Shown piece after piece: positions 1 through 7,786 of a stretch of 64,000 nucleotides of DNA. The notes under the pieces were generated by a model that saw only the letters and a program-made list of their open reading frames with translations, searched no databases and was not told the origin of the DNA. Position 1 is the first letter of the stretch. The number at the start of each line of letters is the position of its first letter. A program made the translations under genes and the position numbers. The DNA is taken from positions 124,001 through 188,000 of the forward strand of contig JAQTZE010000006.1 of assembly GCA_028687935.1 (NCBI GenBank). The letters are read 5' to 3'. Source of the DNA: Sulfurimonas sp. (GTDB lineage Bacteria; Campylobacterota; Campylobacteria; Campylobacterales; Sulfurimonadaceae).

Positions 1-1394
1 ATTTATACGCACTCTTTTTGGAGATGAGTTTCCACATGCTAAAACCAACTGGAAAGCTAAGCTATATCTTGCCTCATAAGTTTCTTATCTCTGATTTTGG
101 AAGTGGTTTGCGAGGCTTTTTAGCGGAAAATAAAGCGGTAGAAAGTCTGCTTCATTTTGGAAGTGAAATGGTTTTTGAAGATGCCTCTGCCTACACTTGC
201 ATCGTCACACTTACACATGCCAATGAGAAAATGAATTTTAAAGCGATAAATCCAAAAGATATTTTTGAGCCTTTTGAATATGATTCTATAAAGTATGAAA
301 AATTATGTTCTGAAAAGTGGAATCTCTCCAACCAAGATACGGCAATGGTTTTAGAAAAAATAAATAAACAGCCGCTTAGAGTGAAAGATGTTTTTGCGAA
401 AATATTTCAAGGTATTAAAACAAGTGGAGACCCTATTTATTTACTTTTACAAACAAAAAATGGGTTCTATTCAAAAGAACTAGATAAAGTAGTTGAAATT
501 GAAGAGGGACTTTTAAAGCCTATGCTCAAAGGGGAAGATATAAGCAGATATAATAATTTGCAAAATAGATATTTTGTGATTTTCCCTTATTTGATAGAAA
601 ATGAAAAAGCAAAACCTATGAGTGAAGAATATATCCAAGAAAATTTCCCAAAAGGGCACGAATATTTAAAAGCGAATGAAATATTTTTAAGGGGAAGAGA
701 AAAAGGAAAAATGGATAAAGAAGGTTGGTTCTTATATATTTATCCAAAAAGTTTAACAGAATATCAAAAGAAAAAAATTATTCTTCAAGAGTTAAGCTAT
801 AAATCAAATTTTACTTATGACAGTGTTGGCATGTGCCATGCAGGACAATATAGCATGGTTAAAAAAGAAGATGTAATAGAAAGCGAAAAATATTTTTTGG
901 CACTTTTAAATTCATCATTAATGTGGTTCTTTATTCAAAATACAAGTACAGAATTTAGAGGTGGTTATTTTGCTTATCAAACAAAATATATAGAACCTTT
1001 CCCACTCCCAAAATTAGAAAGCCTAGAGCAACAAAACCCTTTTATAGAAAAAGCCGACAAAATGCTAACCCTAACAAAACAGCTCCAAGAGACAAAACAA
1101 AACTTCCTACATGAGCTGCGTTTAGACAAAGTGCCTAAAAAACTCCAAAACTTTGAAGAACTCACATTTGAGGAGTTTGTCACAGAATTTACAAAAGCCA
1201 AAAAAATAAAATTTGCCGATAAACTCGAAGAACGCAACTTCAAACAAGAGTGGCAAGCCCTCTTTGAAAACGACAAAACCTTGGCATGTGGAATCAAAAC
1301 TGAGATAGAACAAACCGACAAAGAAATCGACATAATAGTCTATAAACTCTATAACCTCACAGAAGATGAAATTAAGATTGTGGAGGGTGTTTAG
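1..1394 (+). CDS. Type IIG-like (Eco57I/TaqI family) restriction-modification methylase, C-terminal part, 5' end outside window
   Basis: The reading frame is open to the window edge (codons L-Y-A-L-F before the first possible TTG at 18), so the true start lies upstream. The first residues, LKPTGKLSYILPHKF, match the strand that follows the NPPY catalytic motif in class I N6-adenine methylases of the Eco57I/TaqI group; NPPY itself would be upstream. The remaining ~400 residues resemble the TaqI-C target-recognition region (for example GxYFAYQTKYIEPFPLP near residue 320) followed by a Lys/Glu-rich tail. By family knowledge it would methylate and possibly cut host-recognised sites. The stop TAG overlaps the GTG start of the next gene by one base, so the two are probably co-translated. 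It carries no copy of the AAACGCAR word common elsewhere in the window, consistent with recent acquisition. Whether the protein carries its own nuclease domain cannot be seen. Confidence 0.8.
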   Translation, partial: LYALFLEMSFHMLKPTGKLSYILPHKFLISDFGSGLRGFLAENKAVESLLHFGSEMVFEDASAYTCIVTLTHANEKMNFKAINPKDIFEPFEYDSIKYEKLCSEKWNLSNQDTAMVLEKINKQPLRVKDVFAKIFQGIKTSGDPIYLLLQTKNGFYSKELDKVVEIEEGLLKPMLKGEDISRYNNLQNRYFVIFPYLIENEKAKPMSEEYIQENFPKGHEYLKANEIFLRGREKGKMDKEGWFLYIYPKSLTEYQKKKIILQELSYKSNFTYDSVGMCHAGQYSMVKKEDVIESEKYFLALLNSSLMWFFIQNTSTEFRGGYFAYQTKYIEPFPLPKLESLEQQNPFIEKADKMLTLTKQLQETKQNFLHELRLDKVPKKLQNFEELTFEEFVTEFTKAKKIKFADKLEERNFKQEWQALFENDKTLACGIKTEIEQTDKEIDIIVYKLYNLTEDEIKIVEGV

Positions 1395-2182
1395 TGGATG
1401 ATTATTACTTAGTAAAGCAGGTTATTAGAAGTAATTTAAAACGCTCTTTTAAGATATATTGCCCGCTTAATATAGCACATCTAAAAACTTTACTTGATAA
1501 TTTGCCAGGAAATCTTTATGTATATATTGTTAATGCAAAAGACAATAGCACAAAAAATCTAACCAATGAGCTAGGCAAAACAGATTTTAATTACTCATCA
1601 TTTCTCTTAGAAAATACAAAAATTTATCAAGCACGATTTCGTTTTAGTTTGGGTCAGTCAAGTTGGATTGGCGATGATATTCATTTTTATACAATTATTG
1701 ATCCATCACGCTATTTTCCAAAACAATTTTTTTGCTGTGGGTCTGTAACTTTTCCCCATACGACGTGGTTATCACGAGTAGAATTAACAGAATCAGAGCA
1801 ACAACAAAGTAGAGTATATGCTGGTGAGGAATATGAAAAATTTGTAGGAAAAAAATATGAATCTGCAGGCTATATTGTCGATTATCGTGGATTAAATCTT
1901 GGAAAAAAAGATGGTGGCTTAGATTTGATCGCAGAAAATGCGACTAGCATAGTTTTTGTACAGTGTAAGAATTGGATTGAAACAGATAATTATCAGATTG
2001 AGAGTCGAGACTTAAGAGCATTTATTGGGGACTGTTATTTGTTCTTGCTACAAAATACTATTGATAAACGCTTAGCTTTTCATTATATCATTAGCGATAA
2101 TGAAATGTTGTCAGAATCAGCAAAATATTTTATCAACAGATATAAAATGCTTAAAGTAAAAGAGATTAAATTTAACCATTAA
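1394..2182 (+). CDS. Mrr-like PD-(D/E)XK restriction endonuclease
   Basis: This 262-residue protein starts at a GTG overlapping the preceding methylase stop (TAGTG). The C-terminal half (about residues 140-250) has the nuclease-fold pattern: YxGEEYEKFVGKKY helix, then GGLDLIA with the metal-binding Asp, then FVQCKNW carrying the QxK active-site pair. This is the arrangement of Mrr-type and related restriction nucleases. The N-terminal ~135 residues are not recognised and may serve DNA recognition. Coupling to a methylase suggests that it is the cutting partner of the same restriction-modification system, or a modification-dependent nuclease carried with it. It lacks the AAACGCAR word, and the debris-filled gap behind it suggests an insertion hotspot. 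Confidence 0.7.
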   Translation: MDDYYLVKQVIRSNLKRSFKIYCPLNIAHLKTLLDNLPGNLYVYIVNAKDNSTKNLTNELGKTDFNYSSFLLENTKIYQARFRFSLGQSSWIGDDIHFYTIIDPSRYFPKQFFCCGSVTFPHTTWLSRVELTESEQQQSRVYAGEEYEKFVGKKYESAGYIVDYRGLNLGKKDGGLDLIAENATSIVFVQCKNWIETDNYQIESRDLRAFIGDCYLFLLQNTIDKRLAFHYIISDNEMLSESAKYFINRYKMLKVKEIKFNH

Positions 2183-2342
2183 AAAAGAAAGAAAATTTGG
2201 AAGCAGGATATTTAACTCGTTACAAAGCTCCAGCTTTTTAACGCCTACATCAAACGCATAAGCTTCAAATGTTTTTTTCCTAAAACGCAGAGTATTTTCC
2301 CATCGAGGACGATGGGAACAAGGAAATCTATAAACCGCTCAT

Positions 2343-2369
2343 GAGATTCTGGATCAAGTCCAGAATGAC
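2343..2369 (+). repeat. REP-like palindrome, copy 1
   Basis: The element has an ATTCTGGA / TCCAGAAT stem around a five-base TCAAG loop, framed by GAGA and TGAC. The same frame (GAGA ... ATCAAG ... TGAC) occurs in copy 2 in opposite orientation but with different, still complementary, stem bases. That is the signature of a mobile or structurally selected hairpin family. It lies 20 bases from copy 2. Confidence 0.65.
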
Positions 2370-2389
2370 GAGAATCTGACACTAACCCC

Positions 2390-2416
2390 GTCACCCTGAA
2401 CTTGATTCAGGGTCTC
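2390..2416 (-). repeat. REP-like palindrome, copy 2 (inverted)
   Basis: The element has an ACCCTGAA / TTCAGGGT stem around a CTTGA loop. Its reverse complement has GAGA, ATCAAG-type centre and TGAC in the same places as copy 1, while the stem has changed on both sides. The facing pair resembles a two-hairpin BIME unit. Confidence 0.65.
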
Positions 2417-2552
2417 CTACTTCCTTCTCTCATCCCAAATACTCCAACTTTGTAATGCCTACATCAAACGCATAAGCTTCAATATGTATCCAAAATCTGG
2501 AGATTGGGGACGAGAGAAAACTATAGAGTTAAGTCAGCTGTAGTATTTTCCC

Positions 2553-2990
2553 TCACACCCAACACTCTAACCCCATCTTATACCCATCTTCACTTGGATA
2601 GTACTCTTTGAGGATTTTCATGATTTTAAAGCCAAATTTTTCATAAAATCGTATTGCGTTTTTGTTGGAGGTTTTTACTTCTAGAGTGAGTTTGCGTTTA
2701 TGCGCTGCGTTTGCCAAATCTTTTACATACTCTATAAGTTGCATTCCAATATTTTGACCGCGAAAACGCTCATCTACTGCAAGCGAATAGATACGCAGAG
2801 ATTTTTTGTAAGAAAATATCAAAATATAGCCCACAAGCTGCGTTTGCTCCTGCGCTACAAAGATATTTCCCTTTTTGAGATGATAGATAAAGTTGCGTTT
2901 TGAGAGTGGAAAACTTTGGGCATCAAAGATAGCGTTCTCAAGCTCACAAAGAGCTTCAAGATGCGTGAGTGAAGCTTGTGAAATTTGCAT
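2553..2990 (-). CDS. rimI: GNAT N-acetyltransferase, RimI-like
   Basis: This 145-residue protein has the GNAT fold. An N-terminal LENAIFDAQSFP segment is typical of RimI, the acetyl-CoA pyrophosphate loop appears as RFRGQNIGMQLI (about residues 76-87), and the C-terminal NKNAIRFYEKFGF segment is the usual RimI/GNAT signature. RimI acetylates the N-terminal alanine of ribosomal protein bS18; substrate assignment from sequence alone is uncertain. Its ATG overlaps the stop of the DUF2156 gene upstream (TGATG), so the two form a translationally coupled pair. The minus-strand gene is unusually rich in the AAACGCAR word (five copies within it). Confidence 0.75.
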   Translation of the reverse strand: MQISQASLTHLEALCELENAIFDAQSFPLSKRNFIYHLKKGNIFVAQEQTQLVGYILIFSYKKSLRIYSLAVDERFRGQNIGMQLIEYVKDLANAAHKRKLTLEVKTSNKNAIRFYEKFGFKIMKILKEYYPSEDGYKMGLECWV

Positions 2991-3970
2991 CAGTTTTTCT
3001 GATAGATAGAGTATTTTGGCAAGAGTTTTTTCGGACGGTAAGAGAGTTTGACTTTTTTGAGGTTCTCAAATCCCATGTCATCTCCTGCGTTTATAAAAGT
3101 TGAGCCGTATTGCTCTTTTAAAACCTTACAAAATTCACGGAAGATAAACTGCGCAGAGCCCAAAATATCAAACTCCGTCTTCTCAATAAGCACGCTTGCA
3201 GTTGATTCACTCACCTTTTCACCTACGGTAAAGCCTGCGAACGCACCGTCGATTTTGAGTACCATTCCGTATAAGCCCAATCTATCATAATATTTGAGGA
3301 TGCGTTTGATAGCAAATCGCTCATAATTTATCCCGTCCAAAAAGGCGTCGATTTCTACTTTTGGCATATATTTCATACGGTTGACAACCCAGCGGTTGAA
3401 AAGCTCGGTGATCTCCTCTGCATGGATTTTTGCATCGAGTATCTCTATCGTGTAGTTTGGATAGATGCTTTTAAACTTATTTATCTCTGTGCGTTTGGTA
3501 TGGTAACTGTTGCCGCGAAGTTCGATAAGATCGTCAATGTTGTAGACATAATCAGCAAGTTTTTTCTCGACAAGATAGTTCTCAAGCACCTCAAAAATCT
3601 CCAAATCTTCTACATCATGGATGAAATTTTGCATATAGTATTCATCCACATAGTCGATACGTGAGAGGTATTTTGAGGAGTTGTTTGTGTTCATGATAAT
3701 AAAACATTCGATGATGGCATCGTTGATTTTTTCTAGTTTTCCAAGCGGAGGCAAAAGCATAGAAAGCTCGCTTCCGTTGAGTATAAAAAGACAAAAAGTA
3801 TCATTGACTATCGTATAAAATCCGCTGGAGTTTCCAAGCCACATAAAATTAGCCGCAAAAGTGTAGTCGCTGAGATTGCTCTGAACATATTGTAAATAGC
3901 TCTCCATGAGCTCTTTTGAATCTATGTTGAAAGGTTTGAGAAGGTGAGAACCGATTCGAAAATCTACCAT
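2990..3970 (-). CDS. DUF2156 / phosphatidylglycerol lysyltransferase C-terminal-like protein
   Basis: This 326-residue soluble protein resembles the DUF2156 (LPG_synthase_C-like) family. Features are an FAANFMWLGN segment near residue 38, LPPLGK near residue 75, and a second acyltransferase-like half with FAGFTVGEKV and VLIEKTE. It ends with NAGDDMGFENLKKVKLSYRP, which is characteristic of the family. The family has a GNAT-like double fold. Some members attach amino acids to lipids when fused to membrane domains, but this one lacks any membrane segment, so its acceptor is unknown. It is the first gene of a coupled pair with rimI, and its promoter would lie in the 3971-4135 gap. Confidence 0.7.
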   Translation of the reverse strand: MVDFRIGSHLLKPFNIDSKELMESYLQYVQSNLSDYTFAANFMWLGNSSGFYTIVNDTFCLFILNGSELSMLLPPLGKLEKINDAIIECFIIMNTNNSSKYLSRIDYVDEYYMQNFIHDVEDLEIFEVLENYLVEKKLADYVYNIDDLIELRGNSYHTKRTEINKFKSIYPNYTIEILDAKIHAEEITELFNRWVVNRMKYMPKVEIDAFLDGINYERFAIKRILKYYDRLGLYGMVLKIDGAFAGFTVGEKVSESTASVLIEKTEFDILGSAQFIFREFCKVLKEQYGSTFINAGDDMGFENLKKVKLSYRPKKLLPKYSIYQKN

Positions 3971-4102
3971 TATTTTTCCTGTAAAAAAGTATCGAAATCA
4001 TACATCATAATTTCATAACAATACAACAACAAAAACACCTGAAAATAAAATATACTCCTTGAACTAATAGAGTTTTATTTACTTTACTCTATAAGAGAAT
4101 GC

Positions 4103-4128
4103 TATAATTAAAAAATTACATTTGAGGA
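4103..4128 (+). promoter_or_regulatory. -10 box and ribosome binding site of the thioredoxin-like gene
   Basis: TATAAT at 4103-4108 lies in an AT-rich stretch without a clear -35, typical of Campylobacterota housekeeping promoters. GAGGAG at 4123-4128 lies 7 bases before the ATG at 4136. Confidence 0.5.
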
Positions 4129-4135
4129 GTTTTTT

Positions 4136-4570
4136 ATGAAAATATTTGCTTTATTATTTGCCCTTGCGTTTGGGCTTTTTGGTGCTGAGATAGATGAGTT
4201 TTCTACAACTATGGGTTATTATAGAGAGTATGACCAAGCACTTGCTGTTGCCAAAAAAGAGAACAAACCGCTCATGCTTGTCATGGTCGGCGACTACTGT
4301 CCGTGGTGTCGTAAGTTTGAGAGAAAGACGCTCCAGCGCGAAGCTGTTGCACTTAAAGTCAATGCAAACTTTGTCTCTCTCGTCGTGGATAGAAATCTTG
4401 ACAAAGATAAATATCCTGCGCGCTACTATGCGAAACGCATCCCGACGGTATATTTCATCAATCCAAGCAACGAAGAGACTCTTTTTGAATCTTTGGGCTA
4501 TGTCAAAAAAGATGAGTTTATGGGTACACTTGATGACGCACTCACAAGCTATAAAGGAGAGAAAAAATGA
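4136..4570 (+). CDS. Periplasmic thioredoxin-like protein with CPWC active site
   Basis: This 144-residue protein has an N-terminal signal peptide (hydrophobic ALLFALAFGLFG, likely cut before AEIDEF). A thioredoxin-fold domain follows with the redox motif C55-P-W-C58 and the cis-Pro region RIPTVYF. It resembles DUF255/thioredoxin_7-type periplasmic oxidoreductases that reduce or isomerise disulfides, for example in cytochrome or Sox protein maturation. The exact client is not evident. A strong GAGGAG site precedes the ATG. Its end overlaps the next ORF by four bases (ATGA), so the pair is translationally coupled. Confidence 0.8.
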   Translation: MKIFALLFALAFGLFGAEIDEFSTTMGYYREYDQALAVAKKENKPLMLVMVGDYCPWCRKFERKTLQREAVALKVNANFVSLVVDRNLDKDKYPARYYAKRIPTVYFINPSNEETLFESLGYVKKDEFMGTLDDALTSYKGEKK

Positions 4571-5004
4571 AAACGTTTCTTCTCTTTCTTATGATAAGTT
4601 CTGCTGCGTTTGCGGCACTTCCTTTTACTTTGGATAATATGGAAAGTTTGCGTGTTCGTGTTGTCAATAAAAGCGACTTTATGAGCGTTGAACAAACTGC
4701 AAAAATCAAAGAAGAAGTAAGCAAAAAACTCTCAAAAGCAGGCATCGCAATAGGCGCACCTGATAGCCCTACGCTTATGCTAAAGATAGACGCTATACAA
4801 GTAAACGACCACTATGTCGTGAATACAAGTATCACTATCGGCGAAGAGGTCATCACAAAACGCAACGACGCGGTGCAGACACTTGCCTTTACCTACAATG
4901 CCACTGACTTTTTCAAAACAAATGAGCCCTATGCTGATACAATGGAGTCTGTCCATTATCTCCTTGATGACTTTATAGAAGCCTACAAAGACGACAAAGA
5001 ATGA
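4567..5004 (+). CDS. Secreted protein of unknown function
   Basis: This 145-residue protein has a short signal peptide (MKTFLLFLMISSAAFA, likely cut before ALPFTL). The mature part is mixed alpha/beta with no cysteines and no motif I recognise. A pattern of long strands (LMLKIDAIQV, HYVVNTSITIGEEV) suggests a small beta-rich periplasmic domain. It starts inside the stop of the thioredoxin-like gene (ATGA), so it probably works with that protein in the periplasm, but no function can be assigned. Confidence 0.7.
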   Translation: MKTFLLFLMISSAAFAALPFTLDNMESLRVRVVNKSDFMSVEQTAKIKEEVSKKLSKAGIAIGAPDSPTLMLKIDAIQVNDHYVVNTSITIGEEVITKRNDAVQTLAFTYNATDFFKTNEPYADTMESVHYLLDDFIEAYKDDKE

Positions 5005-5058
5005 TTCCTGCAAATAGCAAATATGCTATGATGCGAAAAAAATAAAAGAGACCTTATT

Positions 5059-7626
5059 ATGAGTGAAATGCAAGCAATATATTTAAAAGATTATCAAAAA
5101 CCACACTTTAGTATCGAGAAAGTCGATCTCGTTTTTGATCTGTATGAAGAGTACGCGATGGTTACAAACACCATGGGATTCACAAAAACAGAGTCAGAAG
5201 CAAACGATCTGATCCTCGATAGCACAAGCCTTGAGCTACTCGAGCTTTGGATAAATGACTTACAGCTAGGTGAGAGTCGCTATAGTTATGCAAACGAGAA
5301 GCTCACTATCTTCAATGTTCCTGCTGCGTTTAGCCTCAAAATCATCAACAAAATTTACCCACAAAACAACACAGAACTCGAAGGGCTCTATAAATCAGGA
5401 ACTATTTTTTGTACACAAAACGAGCCTGAAGGTTTTAGAAGTATCACGCCATATCTCGATCGTCCTGATGTTATGAGTGTTTTTACCACGACCGTTATCG
5501 CGGATAAAAGCAAATACCCAATACTTCTGAGTAACGGAAACAAAACGCAGTGTCATGACAACTTCAAAGAGAGACACGCTGTAACATGGTTTGATCCGCA
5601 TCCAAAACCTTCTTATCTTTTTGCTCTTGTAGCAGGTGATCTTGGCTGTGTCAATGATAGTTTTACAACGATGAGCGGCAATGAAATAGAGCTCAATATC
5701 TACTGCGATCTTGGCAACGAATCCAAATGTACCCACGCGATGAAATCACTCAAAGAGTCCATGACTTGGGATGAAGAGAAATATGGCCGCGAATATGACC
5801 TTGAAATCTATAATATAGTGGCAGTAGATAGCTTCAATATGGGTGCGATGGAAAATAAAGGGCTTAATGTCTTCAATTCGCATTATGTTTTGGCGAATGA
5901 AGACACGGCGACAGATGCCAATTTTATGGGTATCCAGAGTGTTATAGCTCATGAGTATTTTCACAACTGGACGGGAAATCGTATCACCTGTCGTGACTGG
6001 TTTCAACTCACACTCAAAGAGGGCTTGACAGTTTTTCGTGATCAGTGTTTCTCGGCAGACCTAAACTCTGCCGAAGTACAAAGAATAGAAGACGTTATTT
6101 CACTCAGGGAGCGCCAGTTTGTCGAGGATGCTTCTCCTACTTCTCACCCTATCCAGCCTGAGTCGTATATCTCTATGAACAACTTCTATACGGCGACTGT
6201 GTATGAAAAAGGTGCTGAAGTTATCCGCATGATTCATACACTTTTGGGAGCAGAAAATTATCGTAAAGCAACGGATTTATATTTTGAGACTTTTGATGGG
6301 CAAGCTGTTACGACTCAAGATTTTCTCTGGGCGATGAGTTCTGCAAGTGGCGTTGATTTGTCACAGTTTGAGCGATGGTATCACCAAAATGGCACGCCAA
6401 AGTTGCATGTGCATGAGAGTTTTGAAGATGGAATCTACAAGCTGCGTTTAACACAAAAAGTACCAAACGCAATAGATGGTAAAACGCAAGAGCCTTATTT
6501 TTATCCTTTGAAGATGGCACTTTTAGATGCTATGAGTGGAGAAGAGATAGTTGCACAAACACTCATTATCTCCAAAGAAGAAGAGACTTTTGTATTTAAA
6601 AATCTAAACGCAAAGCCTATCCTCTCCATCAACCGTGACTTTAGCGTACCTGTGATTATCGAGCAAGAAGAGGCAAACTATGCATTTTTGATGCAACACG
6701 ACAAAAACAGTTTCTTGCGTTACGAATCCGCGCAATCTTTTGCAGTAGAGACACTAGAGAGCATGATGCAAGGCAAAGAGATAAACGCAGCCTTTGTTGC
6801 AGCCTATGGCTATCTTTTGGACTTGAATGTCGATCTCTCCTATAAAGCGCTTTTACTTGAGCTTCCAAGCGTCTCCGCATTGATGCAAAGACAAGAAGAA
6901 GTTGATTTTGAACCGATCTATGCGGCAAAAGAGAAACTCTCAAAACACCTTGCAACGACGTATAAAGAAAAACTGCTAGCACTCTATACGCAACTGCATA
7001 AACCGACATCTGATGCTATCGACAGTATCAGCATGGGCGAGAGAGCGCTTAAAAACAGAGTGCTTCATCTTCTTTCAGCGCTTGAGTCCGATGATATACT
7101 TGCTTTGGCACAAACGCAGTATGAGAATTCGCTTACTATGACAGACCGTATCACAGCGCTTGATATCTTAGAGAACACAAACGCAGCGCTTGCAGGAGTC
7201 GCCCTTGCTGATTTTTATGCAAAATACAAAAATGATACCCTTGTTATGAATAAATATTTCTCTATCCTCTCTGCTTCACATAGAGAAGGGACACTTGATA
7301 GAGTTTTGGCGCTGCAAAATGATCCTGCCTACGATACAAAAGTGCCAAACCTTGTTCGCTCTCTCATTGGTGTCTTTGCAAGAAACTACAAACACTTCCA
7401 TGCAAAAGATGGATATGGATATGCCTTTGTTGCAGATAAAATCATCGAGATAGACGCCTTAAACGCGCAGATTGCTTCAGGTCTTGCAGGAGCTTTTAAG
7501 ATCTATGAAAGGCTCAATCAACACAATAAAACTCTTATGCACAAAGAGTTAGAACGTGTAGTTTCTACACACTCTCTTTCAAAAAATGTTTACGAAATAA
7601 TTAGTAAAATTTTAAAAATTAAGTAA
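5059..7626 (+). CDS. pepN: Aminopeptidase N (M1 family zinc metallopeptidase)
   Basis: This 855-residue enzyme removes N-terminal amino acids from peptides in the cytoplasm. The exopeptidase motif G-A-M-E-N is at residues 262-266. The zinc site H298-E-x2-x-H302 is in HEYFHNWTGNR, with the third ligand Glu in LKEGLTVF about 19 residues on. The length and the C-terminal helical domain fit the E. coli PepN subgroup of M1 enzymes. It is transcribed alone and followed by a hairpin terminator at 7646-7675. It carries about ten copies of the AAACGCAR word in several reading frames, for example K-L-R-L and G-K-T-Q-E contexts near 6443-6488. Confidence 0.95.
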   Translation: MSEMQAIYLKDYQKPHFSIEKVDLVFDLYEEYAMVTNTMGFTKTESEANDLILDSTSLELLELWINDLQLGESRYSYANEKLTIFNVPAAFSLKIINKIYPQNNTELEGLYKSGTIFCTQNEPEGFRSITPYLDRPDVMSVFTTTVIADKSKYPILLSNGNKTQCHDNFKERHAVTWFDPHPKPSYLFALVAGDLGCVNDSFTTMSGNEIELNIYCDLGNESKCTHAMKSLKESMTWDEEKYGREYDLEIYNIVAVDSFNMGAMENKGLNVFNSHYVLANEDTATDANFMGIQSVIAHEYFHNWTGNRITCRDWFQLTLKEGLTVFRDQCFSADLNSAEVQRIEDVISLRERQFVEDASPTSHPIQPESYISMNNFYTATVYEKGAEVIRMIHTLLGAENYRKATDLYFETFDGQAVTTQDFLWAMSSASGVDLSQFERWYHQNGTPKLHVHESFEDGIYKLRLTQKVPNAIDGKTQEPYFYPLKMALLDAMSGEEIVAQTLIISKEEETFVFKNLNAKPILSINRDFSVPVIIEQEEANYAFLMQHDKNSFLRYESAQSFAVETLESMMQGKEINAAFVAAYGYLLDLNVDLSYKALLLELPSVSALMQRQEEVDFEPIYAAKEKLSKHLATTYKEKLLALYTQLHKPTSDAIDSISMGERALKNRVLHLLSALESDDILALAQTQYENSLTMTDRITALDILENTNAALAGVALADFYAKYKNDTLVMNKYFSILSASHREGTLDRVLALQNDPAYDTKVPNLVRSLIGVFARNYKHFHAKDGYGYAFVADKIIEIDALNAQIASGLAGAFKIYERLNQHNKTLMHKELERVVSTHSLSKNVYEIISKILKIK

Positions 7627-7645
7627 TTTCTCTTTTTAACATTTA

Positions 7646-7676
7646 TTTAAGTCCTATTTTCAGGGCTTAAATTTTT
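7646..7676 (+). terminator. Rho-independent terminator after pepN
   Basis: TTTAAGTCCT pairs with AGGGCTTAAA (7646-7655 with 7662-7671, one G-U pair) and is followed by five T residues. Confidence 0.7.
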
Positions 7677-7786
7677 ATATACTTCCCATTTATAATTATT
7701 ATTGTTAAACTAATAATTCTTTGTGATAACTTTTTGATGCTGTTGTGATAGAATTATTTCAGAACTTGAAGAAGAGGAAAGAATAT

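Larger units (their letters stand above)
2183..2552. repeat. Gene-free stretch with REP-like hairpins and duplicated coding remnants
   Basis: No credible intact gene is present. It holds (a) two copies of an imperfect ~45-base direct repeat, around 2229-2272 and 2441-2485, sharing the word CCTACATCAAACGCATAAGC; (b) two REP-like inverted hairpins at 2343-2369 and 2390-2416; and (c) two copies of AGTATTTTCCC near 2290 and 2551. Read on the minus strand, both direct repeats encode a similar C-terminal peptide, E-A-Y-A-F-D-V-G-(V/I)-(K/T)-K-L-E. One copy closes with L-G-stop after a tyrosine, and the other has a frameshifted upstream segment. This looks like remains of a duplicated, decayed gene end beside the restriction locus. 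Confidence 0.6.

Noticed and set aside
4194-4637. 147-codon frame overlapping the thioredoxin-like gene
   Set aside because: Same strand, wrong frame; the CPWC protein with signal peptide and GAGGAG site is the real gene.
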